Of a stretch of 64,000 nt of DNA, positions 39,801 through 46,210 are shown one piece after another. Origin of the DNA: Hybos culiciformis (Eukaryota > Arthropoda > Insecta > Diptera > Hybotidae); assembly GCA_964007475.1 (NCBI GenBank), contig OZ023273.1, positions 99,118,533-99,182,532 of the forward strand, written 5' to 3'. Made by a program: the position numbers and the translations under genes. Numbering within the stretch: the stretch's first letter is position 1; each line of letters begins with the position of its first letter. Under the pieces are notes generated by a model. It had not been told where the DNA came from. It was given only the letters and a program-made list of their open reading frames with translations, and ran no database searches.

Positions 39801-42800
39801 TTAACTGCTTCTTCTTCAATTTCAACACTAACTAGCAATATTCTACAATGGTCTATTAAATATAATTTTTTCACTATAATAATCTTTTATTATATCAATG
39901 TTTCGAACTAAAATTATTATAGCAATTACGAAAATAATTTAATATGAATTTTTTTTTGAGATTTTATATTTTTGAAAATAGTGAAAGAAAATTTCGAAGT
40001 TTTTGTTAAATTATTTTATAACATTTATTTCTGTTGAAATTTAGAAATCGTTGTATAATAAATAAAATTTAACAAAAAAATTTAAAAGAAATATATATAT
40101 TCACTATCACTATTCGACTTTAACATTATATTTAATTCAAAAATAATCTTCATAAATATTTATTACCTATGGGTTTTTCCTTAAAAAGAAAAAATAATTT
40201 CAACATCTGAATAATAATTAAAGTCGCTTAGAATATTAAATCTGCTGCTAATATACATTGTACATATACATTTATTTTTTTCTTTTTTAATTACATTAAA
40301 CTTTTTTTTTTTTTTACTTTATAAATTATGTTATTTTTTTTATATGATTGGTGAATGCTTTCTAAAAGAATTAAAAACCTAATAAATCATTGGTAATAGT
40401 AGTTGAGTAGTTAGTTGGCATTTAGTATTGTGCATGACTTAGGAATAATTAAAAAAAAAAACTTTAAAATCAAAATTTAATTATTTGTCTCACTTAAAAA
40501 TTTGTTATAATTTTTTATTGCATGAGCTATATAATATTTTTTTTTTTTTTTTGAAAATTGACGAAAATCTTTAAGATTAAATAAGAAATTTACTCAGAAT
40601 TATGATTTCAATAATAAATAAACAAAAAAAATTAAGTGACGCTGTTATTAAATTAAAAATCGATATTTAAAAAAAAATTTAAGATAAAAATTAAAAATGT
40701 AACATGTATCTATATATCGTAACTATTTTTTTTTTTTTGTTGTACACTATATAATAAAAATTACATCAACATTTCTTTTCGAACTTTTATATATATTATA
40801 TTATAATCATTATGTAAAATTACATTTAGAAAAAAATATAAAATAAAATAAAATAAAATTTAAATAATTTATTCGAAATTGAAAATAAAATCTAAAACTT
40901 TAAAAAATTTATTTTTTTAAATAATAAAAAAAAAAAAATAAAAAAAAAAAATCATAACAAAAATACCTAAACATTATATTATCACTTTAACTGTTATGTT
41001 ACATAATGTTTATTTTACATTAATATATTACATTATATATATATATATAAATATCATATATTTCAAATATTTCATTTATATGACGTACAAGAACTAATAA
41101 TTATTTTTTCAACCCATTCAAATATCCTAAATTCCCAAATAATAACCCATTATAAATCCCGTCTATCTGTTTTGAAATCAAATCCTATCCAAATTTTATT
41201 TCTGATTGCAAAAAAAAAAAAAAAACAGGTACTTACTTCAATTGTATTATGTTCATGGTAGCGTCTTCAGTAGTATTAACAGTTGTTGTGCTTAATTATC
41301 ATCATAGAACTGCCGATATTCATGAAATGCCTCCATGGGTAAGTGTATAAACTTCAAACTTCTTACTGTCGATGACGACTATATTTGATTAGAAAAAATG
41401 TAAACAAATATTTTTTGATTAAATCACTTTTAAAACACGAATTCTGCCATGATAATTCCCGGTTCATTTATATTTTTCGCAACATCTCAAATTATTATTT
41501 CAGAAAATTATCGCCTCCCCCCCCCACTACAAAGAGTTCTTTTTATAAAAAATCTTTCCTTGTATTCCAAAGTGGCTGCTGTGATGGATTGATTTTTTTT
41601 TTGCAAAGTTTTGAGCTAAGCCCTGAGCGTTTCGAATGACGGAATAAATAACTGAAACAAAATGTTAAAAATTGAGAAGCTAGACTGGTTAAAAAGCCCA
41701 TTACATTTCATAAAAAATAATATTTAATAAACAATTTGGCTAAAAACAAATTGAAATAAATAGATAATAGTTTAAATTTAAAGGGTATTATGAATTACAA
41801 TCGAATGTAAAGATCTAATACAAAAATCTGCTCAAAATTCATGAATATGCATTTCTAGTTTCACTCGAATGGAAAGGAGAATAGATTTTTGGTAAGTTTT
41901 TTATGTTTCATCGTAGTTCATACATAGCTTAGTACATACAAATACATCAGGGGTGTCAACTAATTTTTCTATAAGATCTACTTCCTCTGCGAACTACATT
42001 TTCTAAAAGTAGGAGTAAAAGGAGAAGGCAATATTTAGGGTTGTTCGTCTGTTAAATTAGTTCGATATTTCGTTTTTATTATTTTCATTTGTGAAAATGC
42101 TGATTCGCACAAATATGTTGAACCAAAACAGACGTATAAATTTTCAGCACATTTTTTTAAGATTCGGATATTTATCTTCTGCTAAATATTCTCAGAATTT
42201 ATTTTCGGAAGCTCTTTCTTTAATATAAATATAATTTTGTAAAGTACTAATTTCTGCTTCAAGTGTAATTTCATCCATACCAAAAATAGTTGAAGGGTTT
42301 CTGCTTTAATATTGCTATTAAATGGAAAACTTATTAATAAAACTTAATTATCAAGTTTTTTTAAAATCTTCGAAAGGGTTACCGAATTCTTCAATAACGT
42401 TCTTAATTTTTTTGATATATTTATTTTCATCATAATTAGTAGAAGCAGAACTTTTTAATTGCGCTAACATGTTTGGAAAATTAGATAATTTTTTTTTGAT
42501 TCTTGAAATTGAAAATAGCAATTTGAAAGGAAATAAATATCTGAAATATGAATATTTATTGGCGATCGACCTGAAATCATTACGCGATCGACCGGTAGAC
42601 GCTATTGGCACCTCTGCAACATTTTGATTCTACTACGCAAGCAACGGTAAGTTTTTCTTTATCAATCACTATTTATACATAGTGATTGAAAAAATTTAAT
42701 AAATCTCTCATATTCGTTGCTGCAATTAAATGGATTCCAGTTTCCAAAGGAGTATTTTATTCTTTTTACTTAAAATAAACTGATTAAATGATTATAATAC

Positions 42801-43691
42801 CTTATTATATAATTTTTTAGATAAAATCTGTATTTCTTCAATGGCTGCCATGGATATTAAGGATGAGTAGGCCAGGAAGAAAAATAACACGAAAAACAAT
42901 ATTATTAACCAATAGGATGAAAGAACTGGAATTAAAAGAACGCTCTTCCAAATCGTTATTAGCTAATGTTTTAGATATAGACGATGATTTCCGACATACG
43001 ATATCAGGATCTCAAACAGCAATAGGGTCTTCAGCGTAATAAAATACATATTTCAATACAGGTTTTTTTTTTAATTTTAAATAAATAAAATTTTAAATAT
43101 TTGTAGGAGTTTCGGAAGACCAACGACAGTTGAAGAACATCATGCTTCCATGGGTTGTAATCATAAAGATCTGCATTTAATATTAAAGGAATTACAATTT
43201 ATAACTGCTAGAATGAGAAAAGCTGACGATGAAGCTGAATTAATTAGTGATTGGAAATTCGCTGCAATGGTTGTGGATAGGTCAGTTGCTTTAATAATAA
43301 CTTATTATTTTCAATTGGTAATTCGAAATTAGGTGATTAATATTTAGTCCAATTTGTTCTAGCTTTTCAAGTTCCATAAAAGAATTAGCATCCTTCGTCA
43401 AATTTGATATTTCAGTTGATGTTAATAAAATTGTGTTTTCTTAAAAATTCAATTACTAATTTAATGAAAAGCATTACAATTTTTACAATATTTACTTTAA
43501 TTTTTCAAGCGATTGAAAAGAACATCAAATTTTTTTTTTTATATTTTTGGGTATAATGTTTATATTTACATTTCTAACTAATTTATTTTATTTATTTGTA
43601 TTTTAGGTTCTGTTTAATTGTTTTTACTCTTTTTACAATTATTGCAACAGTTACGGTTTTATTATCAGCTCCACATATTATAGTTCAATGA
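758..43691 (+). CDS. nAChRa6: Nicotinic acetylcholine receptor alpha6 subunit, 5'-partial gene (exons 4-12)
   Basis: Cys-loop ligand-gated cation channel subunit acting in the neuronal plasma membrane; it opens on acetylcholine and is the spinosyn target in insects (family knowledge). Exons: 758-867, 10239-10419, 15132-15207, 15890-16084, one of 17831-17917 / 25816-25902 / 31327-31413, then 41229-41338, 42821-43035, 43107-43280 and 43607-43691. All introns are GT-AG and phases match at every junction. The 410 encoded residues include the Cys-loop (C-x13-C, exon 5), the alpha-type vicinal cysteines (YACCPEPY, exon 7), TM1 (exon 7), TM2 (exons 7/8), TM3 (exon 9), the cytoplasmic loop (exons 10-11) and TM4 ending in SAPHIIVQ (exon 12). 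Full-length insect alpha6 is about 500 residues, so roughly 90 N-terminal residues are missing, encoded upstream of the window. Assigned to alpha6 rather than alpha5/alpha7 from the loop sequence and the exon-8 cassette. Confidence 0.95.
3808..3840. repeat. (TAT)11 trinucleotide microsatellite
   Basis: Eleven uninterrupted TAT units inside intron 4. This is the longest clean trinucleotide run noticed in the window; a candidate polymorphic marker with no functional implication visible. Confidence 0.9.
3938..3996 (+). repeat. Possible tRNA-derived SINE fragment
   Basis: A short patch with balanced base composition in an A+T desert. TGGTCTAGGTGG near its start resembles a tRNA box A. About 25 bases downstream, CCGTTGATGTGG is only a poor match to box B (GGTTCGANTCC). 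No poly-A tail or target duplication is clear. Tentative; it could be any GC-richer relic. Confidence 0.25.
5913..6810 (+). mobile_element. Degenerate Tc1/mariner element with IR/DR-like ends
   Basis: An 898-bp element flanked by TA on both sides (5911-5912 and 6811-6812), the target duplication expected of Tc1/mariner. The 5' end CAGCTATGGAAATTAACTTA matches the reverse complement of the 3' end at 18 of the first 20 positions. A second copy of the same terminal motif lies inside the 3' end (about 6616-6636, read in reverse), giving an inverted/direct-repeat arrangement known from some Tc1 families. It lies in intron 4 of nAChRa6. Confidence 0.85.
6000..6590 (+). pseudogene. Decayed Tc1-type transposase
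   Basis: No open frame survives, but one frame reads PDLNPI at 6361-6378 and continues with NL, a stop, then NDMKE. This is the signature preceding the last acidic catalytic residue in DD34E Tc1 transposases (PDLNPIENLW). The glutamate is replaced by tyrosine and the tryptophan by a stop. The N-terminal helix-turn-helix part is barely recognisable upstream (about 6010-6110) and frames shift repeatedly. An old, inactive copy. Confidence 0.75.
7590..8545. mobile_element. Foldback-type element with repeat-array arms
   Basis: Both ends are arrays of roughly 20-bp units centred on AATCCCGGAA: about 7601-7823 in one orientation and about 8383-8515 in the other (TTCCGGGATTTTG). Between them lies an 80-bp tandem repeat. 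Long inverted arms made of short tandem repeats around a central segment are the organisation described for Drosophila Foldback elements, but sequence relatedness to those is not claimed. The GC content stands out from the intron. Short ORFs through it reflect repeat periodicity and are not genes. Exact ends and target duplication were not resolved. Confidence 0.65.
7830..8360. repeat. 80-bp tandem repeat, six diverged units
   Basis: The motif GAAAAGACTTTGGC (or a close variant) recurs at 7914, 7994, 8074, 8132, 8207 and 8287. Spacing is therefore about 80 bp, with one shortened unit of 58 and one of 75. Each full unit also carries a CCTGAAGCCCCGCAGGGACA-like segment and a GTAGCCATGGGTTATGTTGC-like segment. 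It forms the core of the foldback-type element. Confidence 0.9.
8549..8612. repeat. Perfect 32-bp tandem duplication
   Basis: The unit at 8549-8580 is repeated without change at 8581-8612. It contains TAAGATTACGCTACAAG and abuts the right end of the foldback-type element. Its perfect identity in a decayed neighbourhood suggests a recent duplication. Confidence 0.95.
10122..10175 (+). other. Conserved-looking hairpin 64 nt before nAChRa6 exon 5
   Basis: The arms 10122-10137 and 10160-10175 can form a 16-bp stem with one mismatch and one G-U pair, including CATGACAG opposite CTGTCATG. A competing stem is also available: CAAGCAT at 10123-10129 with ATGCTTG at 10155-10161. It sits in intron 4 close to the exon-5 acceptor. 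Exon 5 is a known RNA-editing target in insect alpha6, so this is a candidate pre-mRNA structure; function is inferred only. Confidence 0.5.
10239..10419 (+). CDS. nAChRa6: nAChRa6 exon 5 (loop E, Cys-loop, loop B)
   Basis: 181 nt. It starts with T, completing the Ser codon begun in exon 4, and ends on a complete CAG before donor GTAATG. It encodes [13 protein letters not shown], a glycosylation sequon in KHNGSC, loop E around CLYVPPG, the Cys-loop (two cysteines 13 residues apart, starting [12 protein letters not shown]) and loop B GSWTYDG. Third-position GC is 32 of 60 codons, about twice that of exons 4, 7 and 9. In other insects this exon carries several A-to-I editing sites (established), and the unusual composition fits constraint from a double-stranded RNA structure (inference). 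Confidence 0.97.
10420..15131 (+). other. Intron 5 of nAChRa6 (4.7 kb)
   Basis: Uniformly A+T-rich with poly-A/T tracts and TA-dinucleotide runs (for example around 13635-13670). The least A+T-rich patch is near 11610. I see no transposon, exon or strong inverted repeat in it. Confidence 0.8.
15132..15207 (+). CDS. nAChRa6: nAChRa6 exon 6
   Basis: 76 nt, 25 codons plus the first G of the Gly codon completed by exon 7; acceptor TATAG, donor GTTAGT. It encodes [16 protein letters not shown] followed by ITNGEWYLI. This is the extracellular segment between loop B and loop C, and NGEWYLIG is the characteristic insect alpha6/alpha7-group motif. It is too short to appear as a long ORF; it was identified by homology and by phase match on both sides. 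Confidence 0.96.
15208..15889 (+). other. Intron 6 of nAChRa6 (682 bp)
   Basis: A+T-rich, phase 1. The acceptor before exon 7 is preceded by an A-rich stretch rather than by a clear polypyrimidine tract. Nothing else seen. Confidence 0.85.
15890..16084 (+). CDS. nAChRa6: nAChRa6 exon 7 (loop C, TM1, start of TM2)
   Basis: 195 nt, phase 1 at both ends; starts GA (completing Gly) then ATG CCG, and ends TTA G before donor GTATGT. It encodes [20 protein letters not shown], whose adjacent cysteines define an alpha subunit. TM1 follows ([20 protein letters not shown]), then the intracellular TM1-TM2 linker and SGEKLTLG at the start of TM2. Glu -1' and Lys 0' of this motif form the inner mouth of the pore in cation-selective family members. 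The ATG is internal and is not a start codon. Confidence 0.97.
16085..17830 (+). other. Intron between exon 7 and exon 8a (1.75 kb)
   Basis: A+T-rich; ends in a reasonable pyrimidine-rich acceptor (TTATTTTTGCAG). No other feature seen. Confidence 0.85.
17831..17917 (+). CDS. nAChRa6: nAChRa6 alternative exon 8a (TM2)
   Basis: 87 nt, phase 1 at both ends; acceptor GCAG, donor GTACAC. It encodes the rest of TM2 and the TM2-TM3 loop: [18 protein letters not shown] then [12 protein letters not shown] (the last Gly is shared with exon 9). It keeps Leu 9' and the outer-ring Glu 20' expected of cation-selective nAChR pores. It corresponds to exon 8a of other insect alpha6 genes by position and by the [14 protein letters not shown] pattern. 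It is normally used as an alternative to 8b/8c. Confidence 0.95.
17918..25815 (+). other. Intron between exons 8a and 8b (7.9 kb)
   Basis: A+T-rich throughout. A 16-bp tandem duplication (CAAATTAACAATCTTT) lies around 22923-22955. The ORF at 20661-20930 is low-complexity and has no recognisable domain. No transposon or further exon-8-like sequence recognised here. Confidence 0.8.
25816..25902 (+). CDS. nAChRa6: nAChRa6 alternative exon 8b (TM2)
   Basis: 87 nt, phase 1 at both ends; acceptor TTTCCAG with a good pyrimidine tract, donor GTATTG. It encodes [17 protein letters not shown] then [13 protein letters not shown], the classic insect alpha6 exon 8b sequence. Pore residues Leu 9', Val 13' and Glu 20' are intact. 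It differs from 8a mainly in the TM2-TM3 loop (TLPQV versus SMPTT). Confidence 0.97.
25903..31326 (+). other. Intron between exons 8b and 8c (5.4 kb)
   Basis: A+T-rich. A short tandem repeat of ATCATGTAAA (about three units) lies near 29555-29584. Nothing else recognised. Confidence 0.8.
31327..31413 (+). CDS. nAChRa6: nAChRa6 alternative exon 8c (divergent TM2)
   Basis: 87 nt, phase 1 at both ends; acceptor ACATTCCAG, donor GTACAA. It encodes [15 protein letters not shown] then [15 protein letters not shown]. It aligns to 8a and 8b without gaps but differs at many pore positions: Gln for Leu 11', Leu for Asn 16', Lys for Glu 20', and no proline in the TM2-TM3 loop. The [12 protein letters not shown] and TSEA-PLLG patterns match what I recall of exon 8c from some other insects. 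Intact frame, both splice sites and pattern conservation indicate a real exon. I cannot tell how much it is used. Confidence 0.9.
33247..33468. mobile_element. Inverted-repeat element, AACCGCGAAA family, copy 1
   Basis: About 222 bp of palindromic units based on ATAACCGCGAAA in both orientations. The outer ends are TGACATAACCGC on the left and CGCGGTTATGTCAGTTCACC on the right. TAATTT occurs immediately on both sides, a possible 6-bp target duplication. The 20-bp right end recurs exactly (inverted) at 53765-53784, so this is a dispersed family. No coding capacity: MITE-like. Confidence 0.7.
34514..35041. mobile_element. MITE-like element with 108-bp terminal inverted repeats
   Basis: The left arm 34514-34621 and right arm 34934-35041 are inverted copies of equal length with 4 mismatches in 108 positions. 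The ends read GGTGGTGGCTCTTCAGCCG and CGGCTGAAGAGCTACCACC. The interior holds a further, more decayed copy of the arm (about 34785-34850) and an inner inverted repeat, so it may be a composite of two insertions. No transposase. Short ORFs in both arms encode the same peptide in mirror orientation and are not genes. Confidence 0.8.
35447..35556 (+). pseudogene. Decayed coding-like patch of unknown origin
   Basis: One frame reads [14 protein letters not shown] and continues through [16 protein letters not shown] to a stop. A neighbouring frame upstream reads [13 protein letters not shown]. Codon-like composition and a CxxC...H pattern suggest a fragment of a once coding sequence, perhaps a transposon protein. 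There is no start, and at least one frameshift separates the pieces. I do not recognise the family. Confidence 0.25.
39115..39179 (+). pseudogene. Possible fourth exon-8-like relic (8d?)
   Basis: A 65-nt patch with near-balanced base composition inside the A+T-rich intron, preceded by ATAG and followed by GTAAAT. In the phase used by the other exon-8 copies it reads [16 protein letters not shown]. The spacing E-x-L-P-x5-[IV]-P-L-L resembles the 3' half of exon 8b ([13 protein letters not shown]). There is no TM2-coding 5' half and no pyrimidine tract upstream, so it would not work as an 87-nt TM2 exon. It may be a decayed duplicate, or chance. Confidence 0.3.
41229..41338 (+). CDS. nAChRa6: nAChRa6 exon 9 (TM3)
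   Basis: 110 nt. It starts GT, completing the Gly codon begun by exon 8, and ends on TGG before donor GTAAGT. It encodes [20 protein letters not shown] (TM3) then [16 protein letters not shown] at the start of the cytoplasmic loop. The Gly at the 8/9 junction, at the top of TM3, corresponds to Gly275 of Frankliniella occidentalis alpha6, where G275E is linked to spinosad resistance. Here the codon is GGT, the wild-type glycine. The acceptor lacks a pyrimidine tract. Confidence 0.97.
41948..42616 (-). mobile_element. Internally deleted hAT element
   Basis: The termini CAGGGGTGTCAA (41948-41959) and TTGGCACCTCTG (42605-42616) are inverted copies matching at 10 of 12 positions, with the CAG start typical of hAT elements. 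The interior carries a minus-strand transposase fragment. I could not identify a clean 8-bp target duplication (AAATACAT versus CAACATTT). At 669 bp it is far too short to be autonomous. Confidence 0.8.
41990..42600 (-). pseudogene. hAT transposase C-terminal fragment (GTF2IRD2/ZBED5-like)
   Basis: On the minus strand about 42083-42132 encodes [15 protein letters not shown], followed downstream by [12 protein letters not shown]. This is the dimerisation-domain signature of the GTF2IRD2/FAM200/ZBED5-related hAT transposases. Upstream on the same strand an 86-codon open stretch (42351-42611) includes NPFEDFKK. Stops separate the parts and most of the protein, including the catalytic core, is missing. 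Confidence 0.75.
42821..43035 (+). CDS. nAChRa6: nAChRa6 exon 10 (TM3-TM4 cytoplasmic loop)
   Basis: 215 nt, 71 codons plus GC, spliced to exon 11 across a 71-nt intron; acceptor TTTTTTAG, donor GTAATA. It encodes [20 protein letters not shown] at the membrane-proximal start of the loop, then basic and acidic stretches including [14 protein letters not shown] and [15 protein letters not shown]. Exon too short and phase-shifted for a simple ORF call; identified by homology and junction phase. Confidence 0.96.
43036..43106 (+). other. Intron 10 of nAChRa6 (71 bp)
   Basis: A very short GT-AG intron, phase 2, in a gene whose other introns run from 326 bp to 9.8 kb. It contains a T-rich and A-rich stretch and ends TTTGTAG. 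Confidence 0.9.
43107..43280 (+). CDS. nAChRa6: nAChRa6 exon 11 (loop end, pre-TM4 helix)
   Basis: 174 nt. It starts with G, completing an Ala codon, and ends AG, two bases of the Arg codon completed by exon 12. It encodes [20 protein letters not shown], then [20 protein letters not shown] and [17 protein letters not shown], the amphipathic MA helix leading to TM4. The ATG at 43150 is internal. Donor GTCAGT. Confidence 0.97.
43281..43606 (+). other. Intron 11 of nAChRa6 (326 bp)
   Basis: A+T-rich, phase 2, ends TATTTTAG with a T-rich tract. Nothing else seen. Confidence 0.9.
43607..43691 (+). CDS. nAChRa6: nAChRa6 exon 12 (TM4 and C-terminus)
   Basis: 85 nt of coding sequence from G (completing Arg) to TGA at 43689-43691. 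It encodes [20 protein letters not shown] (TM4) and the short extracellular tail SAPHIIVQ. The short tail is typical of the alpha6 subunit. The 3' UTR follows. Confidence 0.97.
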
Positions 43692-45520
43692 ATTATAAAA
43701 CATAATGGACAAAAGTTATGGTTATTATATTTTAAACTAGTGATAAGTTTAGGTAAATGCAATACAATAACTCTTTTTGAAATAAAAAAGAGCTAAGTTT
43801 TATGTTATGATAGGTTATAAACTATACATAAAATTTTTAAAGGATCAATATTGTTTGTTTATCACACAAAGAGGATATAAATGTAATAAATTTATATAAA
43901 TTATATTATAATTATTTAAACTAAAAGGTTTAAAAAATACTCAAAAAAAAATTATATATACTAAAAAAAATTAATAAATGAAAGAGAATTTTAAACTGCC
44001 GTATTTTTAAATAAAAGTTGAAGAAATAATAAGGATATAAATATAATATATAATAAATAAAAACATGATTCATAATAAATTAATAGGTTTTAAAATAAAT
44101 TGACGTAATCAAAAAAATAAAGATTTTAGATTTAAGATTATTCACACGAGCAAACATACACGAGCAGTTTCCTGTCACTATTGAGTAAAATGCAAAACTA
44201 TAAGAAATGAAGGTCTAAAATCATTTTACTTTTTCTTTCATTATATAGAGAAGATATAAATAAAAATTTTTGTTTTCAATATTTTGAGGTTTTATCTGAT
44301 GTGTGTCAAATTAGAAAATTAAACTCTTAAAATAATTTCAAACTAAAATAATATTATAAAGTAAATTTTTTTTTTAACTTATATCTGGATACATGCAAAC
44401 AAGGTGTATATTTGCGATTTTAATTCTGGCTCCGATTCCGATTAATGCAAAAATTAATGTTTAAACTTTAAACTACAAATTTTTTATCAATAGAAAAATA
44501 GAAGAACAAATTTTAAACATTATTTTTTTCGCAGAATGTAGATCGAAGAAGAAAATATGCAAGTCGTATATAAGAGATATCAATGATTAAAACTTCAAAT
44601 ATGGGAACAGAAAAAATTATTCTCTAGTTTTTCTCTTCTATCAATAAATGTGATAAAAAAAAGTAGACTTGTTTATAGTCCTTCTTTGAAGTAATTCAAC
44701 TCTTTTATGAAAATGCTCACTGATTAAAAATTTTATGTAATAATTAAATATAATATAAATAAAAGTATATAGAAATATGAGTTATTCGTTTCCAGAACGT
44801 ACCTTATCCACTACTAACAACATTATTCATTTTGAATATCTCTTCAATCCTATTTTTTATAACAAATTAGGGAACGATTCTCAAAGTCCACTTTATCCAT
44901 GAACATTGAACACATTTATTTCACTAGTAGTTATAATTTTGAAATAATTTTAACAGTAAAAATAAAGAAACCGTTCAAACCCTTTTTATGTGTTATTATT
45001 TTATGGGTAACAATGACCGCTACAGTAATACAGTGGATAAAGCTCGTTTTGAGATTTGAATTTATATTTATTTATATTTATATACCTAAATACATACTAT
45101 GATAATATATTCATATAATAAGTATGATACATAAATATAAATATATTTACTTATTATAATATATATTTCACCCATTCCAATTAATTTCGAACTTTTTTGG
45201 CTTTTTTTTTGTTACTGGATAATTTCATACTTTTACTTTAATTTCCTATACAATTTCTTTGAAAAAATACAGGACTATTTTGCCAAAAATTGTGTTTAAA
45301 ATAATCTTTAAAAATTTCTTGAAGTTATTATCTTAAGCGATGCAGATTAGAAAAAAGAAGAATAGTAGCTTTTCAACACAAATAATTAAAGCAAAAAGCA
45401 ACAACAAACTAAAGTCGGATTTCTTGAAAGCACCACAAGGAGAACATAAAATTTATTTTAAATTCCAATAAAAATATTCAAAATTTCGAAATTCAAAATT
45501 TATAAGGTCTTACTTGTCAT
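43692..45520. other. nAChRa6 3' UTR and downstream A+T-rich DNA
   Basis: Presumed 3' UTR grading into intergenic sequence. The ORF at 44899-45102 has no recognisable domain. I see no further gene. Confidence 0.7.
43781..43786 (+). terminator. Candidate poly(A) signal of nAChRa6
   Basis: AATAAA 90 bp after the stop codon, followed by a T-rich patch. In DNA this A+T-rich the hexamer is common (others follow at about 43975 and 44012), so this is only the first plausible site. Confidence 0.35.
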
Positions 45521-46210
45521 TTACACAGGATGTTTTCGAAGATTAAAATCAAGATTTTTTTTGACTGTGTGTGTAAAAGTTGTATAAAACGAAAAAATCT
45601 GTATTTCAGTCTGGACTAAAAATCTTGCTTAAAATATTAATTATTTTCTGTCAAAAAAAAAAAATGGAAAAAAAATATTTTTAAAATAGAAATGTCAAAG
45701 ATAAAAAAATAAATAAAAGAAAAAATTAAAACGAAAAAAAATACTTTTGCTTTATTTTATTTTTTTGATTTATAAATTTAAAATTAAAATCATAATTTTA
45801 ATAATTTTATTAAGAAAAATATTTTAATCCAAACAAAAATCTAGATTTTAATCTGGATAATGAAAACTATTTCGGAGATTTTTACGATAATACATTATTA
45901 TTAAAAACTTTTTTCTAAATAAAACTGATTAAATTTTGATATTAATTTTAAATTTATGTATTAAAAATAAAATAAAGCAAAAATATTTTATTTATGTTTT
46001 CAGTTTTTCAGTTGTTTGCTTTTTTAATTTTGAGATTCCTATTTTTAAATTTTTTTTTTTTATTTTTTTTTTTTTTTTGACAGTAAATAATTAACATTTT
46101 AAGAAAGATTTTAGTCTAGACTAAAATGATGATTTTTTCGTTTTACACAATTTTTACACGCACATTGAAAAAACATCTTCGAAATAATCTTCAAAAACAT
46201 CCAATGTAAA
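45521..46210. mobile_element. 0.7-kb inverted-repeat (MITE-like) element
   Basis: The outer roughly 130 bp at each end are diverged inverted copies. The left reads GGATGTTTTCGAAGATT and later GTCTGGACTAAAAATCTTGC. The right, reversed, reads GGATGTTTTTGAAGATT and later GTCTAGACTAAAATCTTTC. Beyond these the interior halves also look complementary (A-rich left, T-rich right), so the whole element may fold into one hairpin. No coding capacity; exact ends and target duplication uncertain. Confidence 0.7.

Larger units (their letters stand above)
31414..41228 (+). other. Intron between exon 8c and exon 9 (9.8 kb)
   Basis: Contains two inverted-repeat elements (33247-33468, 34514-35041), a decayed coding-like patch (35447-35556), an ATTT run at about 38314-38336 and a possible exon-8 relic (39115-39179), all listed separately. 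The ORFs at 36024-36332 and 36530-36769 have no recognisable domain. The intron ends in an unusual acceptor: 16 consecutive A residues (41210-41225) directly before CAG. Confidence 0.8.
41339..42820 (+). other. Intron 9 of nAChRa6 (1.48 kb)
   Basis: Hosts a 669-bp internally deleted hAT element (41948-42616). A C-rich run at about 41517-41526 is unusual for this region. The plus-strand ORF at 41385-41639 has no recognisable domain. The remainder is plain A+T-rich intron. Confidence 0.85.
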
